A stretch of 64,000 bases of DNA from Rhodobacteraceae bacterium HLUCCA12 (GTDB lineage: Bacteria > Pseudomonadota > Alphaproteobacteria > Rhodobacterales > Rhodobacteraceae), in NCBI GenBank assembly GCA_001314715.1, contig LJSV01000006.1, forward strand, positions 62,001 to 126,000, read 5' to 3'. The notes below the pieces were generated by a model. That model had not been told where the DNA came from and did not search any database. It was given only the letters and a program-made list of their open reading frames with translations. Made by a program: the position numbers and the translations under genes. Positions 27,579-36,724 of this stretch are shown piece by piece (position 1 is the first letter of the stretch; the number at the start of each line of letters is the position of its first letter).

Positions 27579-28972
27579 GAGGCGCCGATCTCGGCGTTGC
27601 GGCGGTTGCTTCCCAGTGGCTGGCGGCTGTCGGCCTCGATCCGCCGACGTTCCCAGCTCACTTCGGCAATGGCGCCGCTTTGTTCGCCACGTCCGGGCGT
27701 GGAACTGCGCGCGGCACCATTCGAGAACCGGACGCTCGCGCCCGACCGTTCCAGCAGGGTCTTGGCGATGAACAACCCCAGTCCCATCCCTTCGTATTGC
27801 GCGCGCTGATCGGGGCGCGCGCCTTCGCGGCGGTCGCGCAGGTAGGGCTCGCCGATCCGTGCCAGCAGCCCGGCCGGATACCCCGGCCCGTCGTCGGCCA
27901 CGCGCACGGTCAGGCGATCGCGGCTCCATTCGGCCTCGACCCAGACGTGCGAACGGCTGAAATCGACGGCGTTCTGGATCAGGTTGCGCAGGCCATGCAC
28001 CACCTCGGCGGCACGCCGGATCTGTGGCGCCTCGGTTTCGGCACCGTCGAGCGGCGTGAAGGTATAGATCACCTCCTTGCCGCGGTCGGCATGCGGCGCG
28101 GCGGCTTCTTGCAGAACGGTTTGCAGCGGGGCATGGCGCATGTGCAGATCGTCCTTTCCGGTCTGACCCATCGAGCGCAGGATCGCGCGGCAACGCTCGG
28201 TCTGGTCGCGGATCAGGCTGGCATCCTCGCGCAGGTCGGGCCGGTCGCCCAACGCGTCGATCAGTTCCGCACTGGCCAGCTTGATCGTGGCCAGGGGCGT
28301 GCCCAGCTCATGCGCGGCGGCGGCAACGACGCCGCCCAGATCGGTCAGCTTCTGTTCGCGGGCCAGCGCCATCTGCGTGGCCAGAAGGGCCTCGGCCAAT
28401 GCGTGCTTTTCCGCTGCGACGCTGCGCGAATAGAGGCCGATGAACACGACCCCGACCACGATCGCCAGCCAGAACCCGAACCGGAACAGATCCGGCAGGA
28501 CCAGGGGCGCCCCGTCCGGCAGAATCAGCGGTTGCGAGGCCAGCGCCAGAAGCGTCGCCAGCACGATGGTCAGACCGCCAAGCGCCAATGAGGCGCGCAG
28601 CGGCAGCGTGGTCGCGGCGATCGTGACCGGCGCCAGCAGGAGCACCGCAAAAGGATTGCCCAGGCCCCCCGTCAGAAACAGCAGAAGCGACAGTTGCGCC
28701 GTGTCGAAGACCAGCGTCAGCAGGGTTTCGCCCTCGGACAGGCGGCGGATGCGCGGAAAGATCGCGGCGCTGAGAATGTTCGAAACCGCCGACACGCCCA
28801 CGACGACCAGGCACAGCGCCAGATTGAAGCGCAGGCCAAAGCCGTGGTAGGCCGACAGAAGGGCCAGCAACTGGCCCGCCGCCGCCAGCCAGCGCACCCG
28901 TGTCAGCGTTGCCAGGCGCACCCAGTGTCCCTGGATGTCGCGGTCCATCATGCCTTCGGGTTGGGGCAGCAT
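27575..28972 (-). CDS. regB: Redox sensor histidine kinase RegB/PrrB
   Basis: Membrane kinase that senses the quinone pool and aerobic respiration and phosphorylates RegA. 465 residues from the ATG at 28972 (MLPQPEGMMDRD), chosen because it aligns with the known PrrB/RegB starts; a longer frame begins at 29008. Six membrane helices occupy residues ~27-180. The quinone-binding GGLGNPF is at 102-108, the phosphorylated His is H221 in AAAAHELGTPLATIK, and the redox-active cysteine is C261 in TERCRAIL. The ATPase domain has ADDGPGYP and GMGLGLFIAKTL. Divergent from senC, the classic arrangement. Confidence 0.95.
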   Translation of the reverse strand: MLPQPEGMMDRDIQGHWVRLATLTRVRWLAAAGQLLALLSAYHGFGLRFNLALCLVVVGVSAVSNILSAAIFPRIRRLSEGETLLTLVFDTAQLSLLLFLTGGLGNPFAVLLLAPVTIAATTLPLRASLALGGLTIVLATLLALASQPLILPDGAPLVLPDLFRFGFWLAIVVGVVFIGLYSRSVAAEKHALAEALLATQMALAREQKLTDLGGVVAAAAHELGTPLATIKLASAELIDALGDRPDLREDASLIRDQTERCRAILRSMGQTGKDDLHMRHAPLQTVLQEAAAPHADRGKEVIYTFTPLDGAETEAPQIRRAAEVVHGLRNLIQNAVDFSRSHVWVEAEWSRDRLTVRVADDGPGYPAGLLARIGEPYLRDRREGARPDQRAQYEGMGLGLFIAKTLLERSGASVRFSNGAARSSTPGRGEQSGAIAEVSWERRRIEADSRQPLGSNRRNAEIGAS

Positions 28973-29071
28973 CGGGTGGCCTGTTGTCGCGGTCGGGTCG
29001 ATTGGCATTGTTAGGCCGCGCCGGCTGGGGCATCAAGCGCGGGACATCGGGAAACGGCCACGGAGGGTCAA

Positions 29072-29695
29072 ATGATTCGGATCTACAGTATCGGTGCGGC
29101 AGCACTGATCGCGGCGATGCTGGGTGTCCTTGGCTGGCTGGTGTTCGCCGGGCGGGGTGGCGACGATCAGTTCGCGCAATGCCGCGATACCGCCATCTCC
29201 GGCGGTGCCGGGTCGATCGGCGGGCCGTTCGAACTGGTGGATCAGGACGGGCGCACCGTCACCGATCAGGATGTCATCACCATGCCGACGATCCTGTATT
29301 TTGGCTATACCTTCTGCCCCGATGTCTGCCCGCTGGACACGGCACGCAACGCCGAAGCGGTCGAGCTGCTGGAGGATGCAGGCCATACCACACAGCCGGT
29401 CTTCATCTCTGTCGATCCCGAGCGCGACACGCCCGAGGTTCTGAGCGAGTTCACAAGCATCTTTCATGACCGCATGATCGGCCTGACCGGCAGCGACGAG
29501 CAGATCCGCGCGGCATCGCGCGAATATCGCACCTTCTATTCGGTGCAGCCCAGCGAGGACGAGTTCTATCTCGTCGATCATTCGACTTTCAGCTATCTGG
29601 TGCTGCCCGAACATGGCGTCGTCGAGGTGTTTCGCCGCGACCAGTCGGCCGAGGAAATCGCCGAGCGGACGGCGTGTTTCATCGAACGGATGTGA
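29072..29695 (+). CDS. senC: SCO1/SenC copper chaperone family protein (PrrC)
   Basis: 207 residues. An N-terminal span (AALIAAMLGVLGWLVFAG) anchors a periplasmic thioredoxin-fold domain. The copper/redox site is C82-x3-C86 in FCPDVCP with H170 in LVDHSTFSYL, as in Sco proteins that load CuA of cytochrome oxidase and, in Rhodobacter, affect Reg signalling. GGAGGG precedes the start. It lies between regB and regA as in R. capsulatus and R. sphaeroides. Confidence 0.94.
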   Translation: MIRIYSIGAAALIAAMLGVLGWLVFAGRGGDDQFAQCRDTAISGGAGSIGGPFELVDQDGRTVTDQDVITMPTILYFGYTFCPDVCPLDTARNAEAVELLEDAGHTTQPVFISVDPERDTPEVLSEFTSIFHDRMIGLTGSDEQIRAASREYRTFYSVQPSEDEFYLVDHSTFSYLVLPEHGVVEVFRRDQSAEEIAERTACFIERM

Positions 29696-29725
29696 CAACG
29701 CGACGACACGGGAATACGGCAGCAT

Positions 29726-29754
29726 TTGACCTTGCAAGCCGGGTTGCCTAGATC
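29726..29754 (+). promoter_or_regulatory. Sigma70-like promoter ahead of regA
   Basis: TTGACC (29726-29731), 17-bp spacer, TAGATC (29749-29754), 28 bp before the regA start. This would let regA be transcribed apart from senC. Confidence 0.5.
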
Positions 29755-29782
29755 AGGGGTCATTCAGCTAAGGATTGCCGAT

Positions 29783-30340
29783 ATGTCCGATGACACCCCG
29801 CTCGATCTTGGCCCCGATCCGTCGCTGCTGCTTGTCGATGACGACGAGGTGTTCCTGAAGCGTCTGGCACGGGCCATGGAACGGCGCGGTTTCCAAGTGC
29901 AGACCGCCAGTTCGGTGGCAACGGGCAAGGCCATCGCCGCGACCCATCCACCCGCCTATGCGGTGATCGACCTGCGGCTTGAGGACGGCAACGGTCTGGA
30001 TGTCGTCGAAACCCTGCGCGAACGCCGCCCCGACAGCCGGATCGTGGTGCTGACGGGCTATGGCGCCATTGCCACGGCAGTGGCGGCCGTCAAGATCGGG
30101 GCCACCGACTATCTGTCAAAGCCTGCCGATGCGGGCGAGGTGGTGCATGCTCTGCTGGCGCGCGACGACAATTCGCTGCCGTCGCCGCCGGAAAACCCGA
30201 TGTCGGCCGACCGCGTGCGCTGGGAACATATCCAGCGGGTTTACGAGCAGTGCGACCGAAACGTCTCGGAAACCGCGCGACGGCTGAGCATGCACCGGCG
30301 CACGCTTCAGCGCATCCTGGCCAAGCGAAGCCCGCGCTGA
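29783..30340 (+). CDS. regA: Global redox response regulator RegA/PrrA
   Basis: 185 residues. The receiver domain has LLLVDDDE, phospho-acceptor D63 in AVIDLRLEDGNG, and the LSKPAD lysine. A proline-containing linker and a Fis-type helix-turn-helix at the C-terminus (NVSETARRLSMHRRTLQRIL) follow. The start ATG at 29783 has AAGGA 8 nt upstream. RegA controls photosynthesis, respiration, nitrogen and carbon fixation genes in relatives. Its regulon here cannot be seen in the window. Confidence 0.96.
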   Translation: MSDDTPLDLGPDPSLLLVDDDEVFLKRLARAMERRGFQVQTASSVATGKAIAATHPPAYAVIDLRLEDGNGLDVVETLRERRPDSRIVVLTGYGAIATAVAAVKIGATDYLSKPADAGEVVHALLARDDNSLPSPPENPMSADRVRWEHIQRVYEQCDRNVSETARRLSMHRRTLQRILAKRSPR

Positions 30341-30355
30341 GGCGAGCGGCGCGGG

Positions 30356-30787
30356 TCACACCAGAAAGCGTTCCATCTTCTGACGCACGGCCTGCGGCAT
30401 CGGGGCCGAGCGCCGGGTTTCGGGGTCAAAGAACACCTCGGTCAGGTCATAGGTGGCATGCACCGCCCCGGTCTCGACATGGATCATGCGCAACTGGTGC
30501 GTGCAGCTTTTGGTGCCCAGCCGGACAACCGCGCCGTCGATCAGAAAGATGTCACCTGCCGTCAACTCGCGCAGGAAGTTGGTCTCGGCCTTGGCCGTGA
30601 CGATGTGCACGCCGAATTCGTCCAGCACCTGCTGGATGCCGACCCCCAGCGCCGAATACAGGTGAAACGTGGCATCGTCGAAGAACGGCGCATAGTGGCG
30701 CACGTTCATATGGCCAAAGATATCGTGGTGCCACGGATGGACGACGCCACGCAGAAGTTGCAGGCGGGACGTTCCGGTATCAGGCAT
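30356..30787 (-). CDS. Acyl-CoA thioesterase (4HBT hotdog fold)
   Basis: 143-residue single-hotdog protein. The catalytic/substrate region is HDIFGHMNVRHYAPFFDDATF, here cited as the GHMNVRHYAPFFD core, typical of the 4-hydroxybenzoyl-CoA thioesterase/YbgC group. The acyl specificity is not evident. Its start overlaps the stop of the upstream membrane-protein gene by 8 bp. Convergent with regA. Confidence 0.8.
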   Translation of the reverse strand: MPDTGTSRLQLLRGVVHPWHHDIFGHMNVRHYAPFFDDATFHLYSALGVGIQQVLDEFGVHIVTAKAETNFLRELTAGDIFLIDGAVVRLGTKSCTHQLRMIHVETGAVHATYDLTEVFFDPETRRSAPMPQAVRQKMERFLV

Positions 30788-31559
30788 TCAGTGCTCGTTT
30801 TTCGACAAAGTGGCCATAGATGGTGGTCAGAACGCTGACCCCGACCAGCAAAACCGCCCATTGCACGGCGAACGACCAGACGAACGCCAGCAATGACGAC
30901 AGACCGGCCAGCAGGAACGCCGGCAGGTTGATCACCCATACTGCCAGGACCGACACGATCGCCAGCACGACAAAAGCCGCACCGCTGGTGCCGGTGGCAT
31001 ACCATGCCTCCTTGAGCGGGATCGGCTCTTGCACCGCCGCGGCCGGCAGGATCGGCGAGATGCGATAGGATACATAGGTCACCGGCAGCCACAGCACCAG
31101 GAACAGAAGCGTGCCGCCAATGGTTAACCCGGCGGTCGAACCCGTGCTCATCAGCGGGCCGGCAATAAGCCCGCCCAGTATACCAAAGGGAATCGCCACC
31201 ACGACGAGGATCAACACAAAGATGATCCCTGCCCATACATAGGACAGGATCGCCGCGCCGTTGAACGCGGGCAGCGCGCCGCCCGGCACCTCTTCGCGCA
31301 GGATGAACCGGTGCCATGCCACCGCGATCCAGAGCGTCGAAACCGCCTGGATCACGAACATCAGACCCGTGGACGCATAGGGGTATTGCCCTGACATCAT
31401 CAGCTCTGTCGTATCCTCGCCGGTATAGAGGAACTGCACACCCAAGACGATGGCCAGAACGAATTGAATCGCCATCAGCACGGCCGAAATGCGCAAGGCC
31501 GCGCCCAGATTGCCGGTAACCATGCCAATGGCATGGATCAGGATTGACAGGCCCTTCAT
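30780..31559 (-). CDS. Polytopic membrane protein of unknown function
   Basis: 259 residues with six or so hydrophobic helices spread along the protein (for example AVLMAIQFVLAIVLGVQFL, AGIIFVLILVVVAIPFGIL, FVWSFAVQWAVLLVGVSVL). No enzymatic motif or transporter signature is seen. GGGGGAG lies about 3 nt before the ATG. It overlaps the thioesterase gene and is divergent from argG. I do not recognise the family. Confidence 0.7.
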   Translation of the reverse strand: MKGLSILIHAIGMVTGNLGAALRISAVLMAIQFVLAIVLGVQFLYTGEDTTELMMSGQYPYASTGLMFVIQAVSTLWIAVAWHRFILREEVPGGALPAFNGAAILSYVWAGIIFVLILVVVAIPFGILGGLIAGPLMSTGSTAGLTIGGTLLFLVLWLPVTYVSYRISPILPAAAVQEPIPLKEAWYATGTSGAAFVVLAIVSVLAVWVINLPAFLLAGLSSLLAFVWSFAVQWAVLLVGVSVLTTIYGHFVEKRALNA

Positions 31560-31695
31560 GCGCTCCCCCGCGGTTGAACTTCAGCGATGCTCAGTAGGGG
31601 TGCAGCCGCGCCCGCTGTCAACCCCGCCGGCGGGTGTTGCGAAGCCCTTGCAAAGCGGATAGCGAAGGGCAAACCGTCAGCTCTGGAGTTTCCCC

Positions 31696-32922
31696 ATGTC
31701 CGCGCCCAAGAAAGTTGTCCTGGCCTATTCCGGCGGGCTGGATACCTCGATCATCCTGAAATGGCTGCAAACCGAATATGGCTGCGAGGTCGTCACCTTT
31801 ACCGCCGATCTGGGTCAGGGCGAGGAACTGGACCCGGCGCGCAAGAAGGCCGAACTGTTGGGGATCAAGCCCGAGAACATCTATATCGAAGATGTGCGCG
31901 AGGAATTCGTGCGCGATTTCGTATTCCCGATGTTCCGCGCCAATGCGCTTTACGAAGGGTTGTATCTGCTGGGCACCTCGATCGCGCGGCCGCTGATTTC
32001 CAAGCGGCTGGTCGAGATCGCGGCGGAAACCGGGGCCGACGCCGTTGCCCATGGCGCGACGGGCAAGGGCAATGACCAGGTGCGGTTCGAACTTTCCGCC
32101 TATGCGCTGAACCCCGATATCAAGGTGATCGCCCCCTGGCGCGAATGGGATCTGACCAGCCGCACGAAACTGCTGGAATTTGCCGAGGCCCACCAGATTC
32201 CGATCGCCAAGGACAAGCGCGGCGAGGCACCGTTTTCGGTCGATGCGAACCTGCTGCATACCTCCAGCGAGGGCAAGGTGCTGGAAAACCCGGCCGAGGA
32301 GGCACCCGATTTCGTGCTTCAGCGCGTCATGCCGGTCGAACAGGCGCCGGATACGCCCGAAATGGTGGAAATCACCTTTGAGCGTGGCGATGCCGTTGCG
32401 ATCAACGGCGAGGCGATGTCGCCGGCCACCATCCTGACCCGGCTTAACGAACTGGGCGGCAAGCACGGGATCGGTGTTCTGGACCTGGTGGAAAACCGCT
32501 TTGTCGGCATGAAGTCGCGCGGTGTCTATGAAACGCCTGGCGGCACGATCCTGCTGGAGGCGCATCGCGGGATCGAGCAGATCACCCTCGATTCCGGCGC
32601 CGGGCACCTGAAGGATTCGATCATGCCGCGTTATGCCGAACTGATCTACAACGGCTTCTGGTTCAGCCCCGAGCGCGAAATGCTGCAAGCCCTGATCGAC
32701 AAGAGCCAGGAGCATGTCAGCGGCACAGTGCGCGTCAAGCTTTACAAGGGTGCGGCGCGCACGGTCGCGCGGTGGTCGGATCACTCGCTCTATTCCGAGG
32801 CGCATGTCACGTTCGAGGATGATGCCGGCGCCTATGACCAGAAGGACGCGGCCGGTTTCATCAAGCTCAACGCACTGCGGCTGAAACTGCTGGCCACGCG
32901 CAAGCGCCGTCTGGGGCTTTAA
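31696..32922 (+). CDS. argG: Argininosuccinate synthase
   Basis: Condenses citrulline and aspartate using ATP in arginine synthesis. 408 residues. The ATP-binding N-type PPi motif is [18 protein letters not shown]; further markers are [21 protein letters not shown] and [20 protein letters not shown] (cited in part). Length and motifs are normal. The leader holds a CTGGAG Shine-Dalgarno about 7 nt upstream. A strong hairpin without a T run follows. Confidence 0.96.
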   Translation: MSAPKKVVLAYSGGLDTSIILKWLQTEYGCEVVTFTADLGQGEELDPARKKAELLGIKPENIYIEDVREEFVRDFVFPMFRANALYEGLYLLGTSIARPLISKRLVEIAAETGADAVAHGATGKGNDQVRFELSAYALNPDIKVIAPWREWDLTSRTKLLEFAEAHQIPIAKDKRGEAPFSVDANLLHTSSEGKVLENPAEEAPDFVLQRVMPVEQAPDTPEMVEITFERGDAVAINGEAMSPATILTRLNELGGKHGIGVLDLVENRFVGMKSRGVYETPGGTILLEAHRGIEQITLDSGAGHLKDSIMPRYAELIYNGFWFSPEREMLQALIDKSQEHVSGTVRVKLYKGAARTVARWSDHSLYSEAHVTFEDDAGAYDQKDAAGFIKLNALRLKLLATRKRRLGL

Positions 32923-32938
32923 CGGCGGGCGCGCAACG

Positions 32939-32962
32939 GTCCGGGCGATCCGCAGCCCGGAC
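32939..32962 (+). terminator. Perfect 8-bp stem-loop after argG, no T run
   Basis: GTCCGGGC, loop GATCCGCA, GCCCGGAC, 16 bp after the argG stop. Without a T tract it may be a 3'-end stabilising hairpin or a Rho-linked terminator rather than an intrinsic terminator. Confidence 0.5.
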
Positions 32963-33023
32963 GCGTGACCACAGCAGCATAAGCCAAGACACCCGGCGGT
33001 GGCGCGGCACGCATCGCCGGGCG

Positions 33024-33149
33024 TTATGTGAACAGCGCGAGAATCCCCAGCCACATCAGCGCACCCAACCCCGCACCGATCACCACGCCGGACCCGGCGG
33101 GCAGATCGCCATGGCCGTTGGCGGCACGGTTTTTAAGTGAAAGTGGCAT
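33024..33149 (-). CDS. 41-residue single-span membrane protein
   Basis: Short frame in the 345-bp argG-msrA gap: MPLSLKNRAANGHGDLPAGS followed by a glycine-rich hydrophobic span (GVVIGAGLGALMWLGILALF) and a final Thr. AGGG lies about 5 nt before the ATG. The amphipathic split into a polar N-terminus and one helix with GxxxG-like spacing, the start signal and the otherwise empty gap support a real small membrane protein. The family is not recognised. It is divergent from msrA, sharing a ~118-bp promoter region. Confidence 0.55.
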   Translation of the reverse strand: MPLSLKNRAANGHGDLPAGSGVVIGAGLGALMWLGILALFT

Positions 33150-33267
33150 CGCGACCCTGCTTTTCGATCATAGTTGCGTGAAATCCTGAAGAAACGCTTA
33201 ACCGGGGCAGGAAGATGGCCACAATCGGGCCATATCATTGCACCAAGGCATGATATGGGAGACGACG

Positions 33268-33903
33268 ATGAATCGCAGCGTTCTGGCTTTGGCTCTGGCA
33301 CTGGGCACGGCGGCCACCACCGCCGCCGCCGAAAGGATCGAGACCGCGCTGGTCGCCGGCGGGTGCTTCTGGTGCGTCGAGGGCGACTTTACCCGCGTCG
33401 AGGGCGTGACCGATGTGACCGTGGGCTATGCCGGCGGCACGACGGAAAACCCGACCTACAACGAAGTGACGGGTGGCGGCACCGGGCATCTGGAAGTGGC
33501 GGAAATCACCTATGATGCCGAAGAGATCAGCTATGCGCAGATCCTGCATCTGTTCATGCGTTCCATCGATCCGCTGGATGATGGGGGCCAGTTCTGCGAT
33601 CGCGGCGAAAGTTACACCACCGCGATCTTTGCCACACCTGGACAACGCCCCATCGCCGAAGACGCGATCGAAGACGCCAGCGAGGAGCTGGGCGAAACCG
33701 TGGTCACGCCGGTGCGCGAGATGGCCCGGTTCTGGCCCGCCGAGGATTATCACCAGGGCTATCCCTTCAGCTCGGAACTGGTGTTGACCCGGTTCGGGCC
33801 GCTGACGCGCCGCGCCGCCTATGACCGCTATCGCGAGGCCTGCGGCCGCGATGACCGGATTCGCGAACTCTGGGGCGAGGATGCGCCCTTCGTCAGCTAC
33901 TGA
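33268..33903 (+). CDS. msrA: Peptide-methionine (S)-S-oxide reductase MsrA, exported
   Basis: Repairs methionine-S-sulfoxide in proteins. 211 residues; the first ~21 (MNRSVLALALALGTAATTAA) look like a signal peptide, so the enzyme should act in the periplasm, where it would need an external thiol source. The catalytic Cys33 is in AGGCFWCVEGDF; TVGYAGG and EDYHQGYPFSSELVL-like blocks follow, and a C-terminal Cys (REACGRDD) may be the resolving residue. Start at 33268 with GGGAG upstream. Its end overlaps the convergent ribokinase gene by 7 bp. Confidence 0.9.
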   Translation: MNRSVLALALALGTAATTAAAERIETALVAGGCFWCVEGDFTRVEGVTDVTVGYAGGTTENPTYNEVTGGGTGHLEVAEITYDAEEISYAQILHLFMRSIDPLDDGGQFCDRGESYTTAIFATPGQRPIAEDAIEDASEELGETVVTPVREMARFWPAEDYHQGYPFSSELVLTRFGPLTRRAAYDRYREACGRDDRIRELWGEDAPFVSY

Positions 33904-34769
33904 CTCGCCAGAAAGGCATCGACCTCGTGGTTTTCGGGCATCGCCTCGGCGGTGCCCGCGCGCGTGACCTTCAGCGCGGCGGCCGCGGCAGCGAAACGCA
34001 TCGCATGTTCGGGCGCCATGCCCTGATCGACCGCGGCGGCCAGTGACCCGGCAAAGCAATCGCCGGCGCCGGTCGTATCCACCGCCTTGACCGAAAAGGC
34101 GGGGCGGTGCAGCACGCCGTTCGCGTCGATCCAGTCGGCCCCCTCGGCGCCGCGCGTCACGATCACCGCCTGCACCGGAAGATCGGCCAGCTCCGCGCCG
34201 GTCTCGGCCTTCAATGCCGCGGCCTCGACCGCGTTGACCAGCAGATGCGTGACATGCGGCATGATCGCGGTAAGCGGTGCCAATTCGAACGGCGCTGCGG
34301 AATAGAACACTTTCATTCCATGCTCGCGCGCCAGTTTCGCGGCCTCGACCTGGTGCGATGTCTCGTTTTGCAGCAGCAAGACATCGCCGGCCTGCCCGGA
34401 ATTCAGGGTCTGTTCGATGATGGAAAGCACCTGCGTGCGATTGGCGCCGGGGTGAATGACAATCGCGTTCTCGCCCTGAGCATCCGTTGCGACCACGGCA
34501 TGGCCCGTCGGTTCATCGACCCGCGCGATGGCCCCCATGTCCAGGCCCAGGACGGCCAGTCGGCCTGCCGTCCAGGCATCGCCCTTGCCGATGGCGCCGA
34601 TATGCACCACGCGCGCCCCGGCACGCAGCGCGGCGACCGACTGGTTGGCCCCCTTGCCGCCCAACCCCTTGACATGCGCCTGTGCGGCGACCGTTTCCCC
34701 GGCCTGCGGCAGGTTCGGCACGCGGTAATAATGGTCGATGTTGATCGAACCGAGGTTGAAAACCGTCAT
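33897..34769 (-). CDS. rbsK: Ribokinase-like PfkB family sugar kinase
   Basis: 290 residues from the ATG at 34769, preceded by AGGAGGGGG. PfkB signatures are GGKGANQSVAALRAG near residue 38 and the C-terminal DTTGAGDCFAGSLAAA, whose Asp is the catalytic base. Ribokinase is the best match by motif pattern (NLGSINIDHYYRV start), but other sugar specificities are possible. No ribose transport genes are next to it. Its strand is opposite to both neighbours. Confidence 0.82.
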   Translation of the reverse strand: MTVFNLGSINIDHYYRVPNLPQAGETVAAQAHVKGLGGKGANQSVAALRAGARVVHIGAIGKGDAWTAGRLAVLGLDMGAIARVDEPTGHAVVATDAQGENAIVIHPGANRTQVLSIIEQTLNSGQAGDVLLLQNETSHQVEAAKLAREHGMKVFYSAAPFELAPLTAIMPHVTHLLVNAVEAAALKAETGAELADLPVQAVIVTRGAEGADWIDANGVLHRPAFSVKAVDTTGAGDCFAGSLAAAVDQGMAPEHAMRFAAAAAALKVTRAGTAEAMPENHEVDAFLASQ

Positions 34770-34850
34770 GCCCCCTCCTGACAGCGCTTGCGCCTGTCCC
34801 AGCCATACAGGAGGATGCCGCCGCAGCACAATCCGACAGTGGAGCGCGAC

Positions 34851-35714
34851 GTGCCGGAACTGCCCGAAGTCGAAACCGTTCGCCGCGGCCTGGAACCGGC
34901 GATGGCAGGGCAGCGCATCGCCCGCGCCGAGGTTCGGCGCGAGGGGTTGCGCTGGCCTTTCCCGGCCGGGCTGGCGGACCGGCTGGCGGGAGCTGTCGTC
35001 GAACGCCTCAGGCGGCGGTCGAAATACATCCTGGCCGATCTTTCCACCGGCGAGACGATGCTGCTGCATCTGGGCATGTCGGGCCGGATCACAATCTCGG
35101 GCATGGCGGCACCACATGTGCCCGGTCGGTTCCACCATCACCACCCGCCGGTCGAAAAGCACGATCACGTCGTGTTTCACATGGAAAACGGCGCCCGGAT
35201 CGCACTGAACGACGCGCGCCGCTTTGGCGCGCTGGACCTTGTCGCCACCGAGGCGTTGGATAGCCACCCGCTGCTGGCCGCACTGGGGCCGGAACCGCTG
35301 GGCAATGCCTTCAGCGGCGCGCATCTGGCCCGTTCGCTGCAACGGCGCAAGAGCCCGATCAAGGCGCTTTTGCTGGATCAACGGATCGTGGCGGGGCTGG
35401 GCAATATCTATGTCTGCGAGGCCCTGCACCGCGCCCTTATCCATCCGCGCCGGGCTGGCGGCCGTATCGGCGCCGCACGGCTGGAACGGTTGGCATCCGA
35501 GGTCCGTCTGGTGCTGCAAGAGGCGATCGCGGCGGGCGGATCAAGCCTGCGCGACTATCGTCAGGCCGATGGCGAACTGGGCTATTTCCAGCACAGTTTC
35601 CGCGTTTACGACCGTGCCGGGCACCCCTGCCCGACCCCCGGCTGCACCGGCAAGATCCGTCGAATCGTGCAGGGCGGGCGGTCCAGTTTCTACTGCCCGG
35701 CGTGTCAGAAATAG
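34851..35714 (+). CDS. mutM: Formamidopyrimidine-DNA glycosylase
   Basis: Removes oxidised purines such as 8-oxoguanine. Starts at GTG 34851 because the mature enzyme must begin with Pro2-Glu3 ([13 protein letters not shown]), the catalytic residues; GGAG is 6 nt upstream. A longer frame from ATG 34788 would bury this proline and is rejected. 287 residues, with [10 protein letters not shown], the H2TH part with [18 protein letters not shown] and the C-terminal zinc finger CPTPGC...CPAC. All functional residues are present. Confidence 0.96.
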   Translation: MPELPEVETVRRGLEPAMAGQRIARAEVRREGLRWPFPAGLADRLAGAVVERLRRRSKYILADLSTGETMLLHLGMSGRITISGMAAPHVPGRFHHHHPPVEKHDHVVFHMENGARIALNDARRFGALDLVATEALDSHPLLAALGPEPLGNAFSGAHLARSLQRRKSPIKALLLDQRIVAGLGNIYVCEALHRALIHPRRAGGRIGAARLERLASEVRLVLQEAIAAGGSSLRDYRQADGELGYFQHSFRVYDRAGHPCPTPGCTGKIRRIVQGGRSSFYCPACQK

Positions 35715-35787
35715 CCCGCCAGACTCTGCTTGATCCCCGCGCCCATCCTGATATGCACGTGCGGATGAACGCTGAAGGGGTCCCCTC

Positions 35788-36564
35788 ATGGCATACGAGA
35801 CCATCATCGTCGATATCGACCAGCATGTTGCGCTGATCAAACTCAACCGGCCCGAGGCGCTGAACGCGCTGAACGCCAAGCTGATGTCGGAATTGGCCGA
35901 GGCCGTGAAATCCGCGGACCGCAACGACAAGGTGCGCTGCATCGTCATCACCGGCTCGGACAAGGCCTTTGCCGCCGGGGCCGACATCAGCGAAATGGCG
36001 CCCAAAAGCTATATCGACGTCCTGGAAAGCGACATGTTCGCGCCCGAAAGCGAAGCGCTCATGGGCGTGCGCAAGCCCGTCATCGCGGCTGTTGCAGGCT
36101 ATGCCCTTGGCGGTGGCTGCGAACTGGCGCTGATGTGCGATTTCATCATCGCCGCCGACAATGCCAAGTTCGGCCAGCCCGAGATCAACCTGGGCGTCGT
36201 CGCCGGCATCGGCGGCACCCAGCGCCTGACGCGCTTCATCGGCAAGTCCAAGGCGATGGACATGCACCTCACCGGCCGGTTCATGGATGCCGACGAGGCC
36301 GAACGCTCGGGCCTTGTCAGCCGCGTGGTCCCGGCCAAGAAGCTGATGGACGAAACCATGGCCGTGGCGCAGAAGATCGCCGACAAATCCGCCATCGCCA
36401 CCAAGGTGGTCAAGGAGGCGGTCAATCGCAGCTATGAAACGACCCTGCGCGAGGGGCTCTTGTTCGAGCGCCGCAGCTTCCACGCGCTCTTTGCGACGGA
36501 CGACCAGAAAGAAGGCATGAGCGCCTTTCTTGAAAAGCGCGAGCCGCAATTTCGCGACCGCTGA
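35788..36564 (+). CDS. Enoyl-CoA hydratase (crotonase family)
   Basis: 258 residues. The oxyanion hole residues are in [10 protein letters not shown] and [13 protein letters not shown], and the two catalytic glutamates are in GGGCELA and [19 protein letters not shown]. These fit the short-chain enoyl-CoA hydratase (FadB/PaaF/Ech) group that hydrates trans-2-enoyl-CoA in beta-oxidation. The length is typical. AGGGG lies about 10 nt before the ATG. It stands alone between mutM and rpsT. Confidence 0.9.
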   Translation: MAYETIIVDIDQHVALIKLNRPEALNALNAKLMSELAEAVKSADRNDKVRCIVITGSDKAFAAGADISEMAPKSYIDVLESDMFAPESEALMGVRKPVIAAVAGYALGGGCELALMCDFIIAADNAKFGQPEINLGVVAGIGGTQRLTRFIGKSKAMDMHLTGRFMDADEAERSGLVSRVVPAKKLMDETMAVAQKIADKSAIATKVVKEAVNRSYETTLREGLLFERRSFHALFATDDQKEGMSAFLEKREPQFRDR

Positions 36565-36667
36565 TCGCCGCAGATTCCCACTTTCCTTCCTCCCGGCTTT
36601 GACGTATAGGCTGCCGGCACATGCGCGTGGGCCCGCTTAGGCAAGAATCGATCCGTCCATTTGGGGG

Positions 36668-36708
36668 CGGTTCCGGGTCTTTTGCGCTTTTGAACCGTAA
36701 CTGACCCG
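36668..36708 (+). promoter_or_regulatory. Candidate pseudoknot in the rpsT leader
   Basis: Two perfect 6-bp complementary pairs occur in interleaved order: CGGTTC (36668-36673) with GAACCG (36692-36697), and CGGGTC (36674-36679) with GACCCG (36703-36708). The order a-b-a'-b' is that of a pseudoknot. The connecting segment is TTTTGCGCTTTT, the last loop 5 nt, and the first loop 0 nt. The structure ends 16 nt before the rpsT ATG, and the start has only a weak ribosome-binding site (GAAAGA), which suits translational control. Confidence 0.45.
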
Positions 36709-36724
36709 AAAGACCGAACAAACC

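Noticed and set aside
34788-34850. Upstream ATG extension of mutM
   Set aside because: The enzyme needs Pro as residue 2; only the GTG at 34851 gives that.
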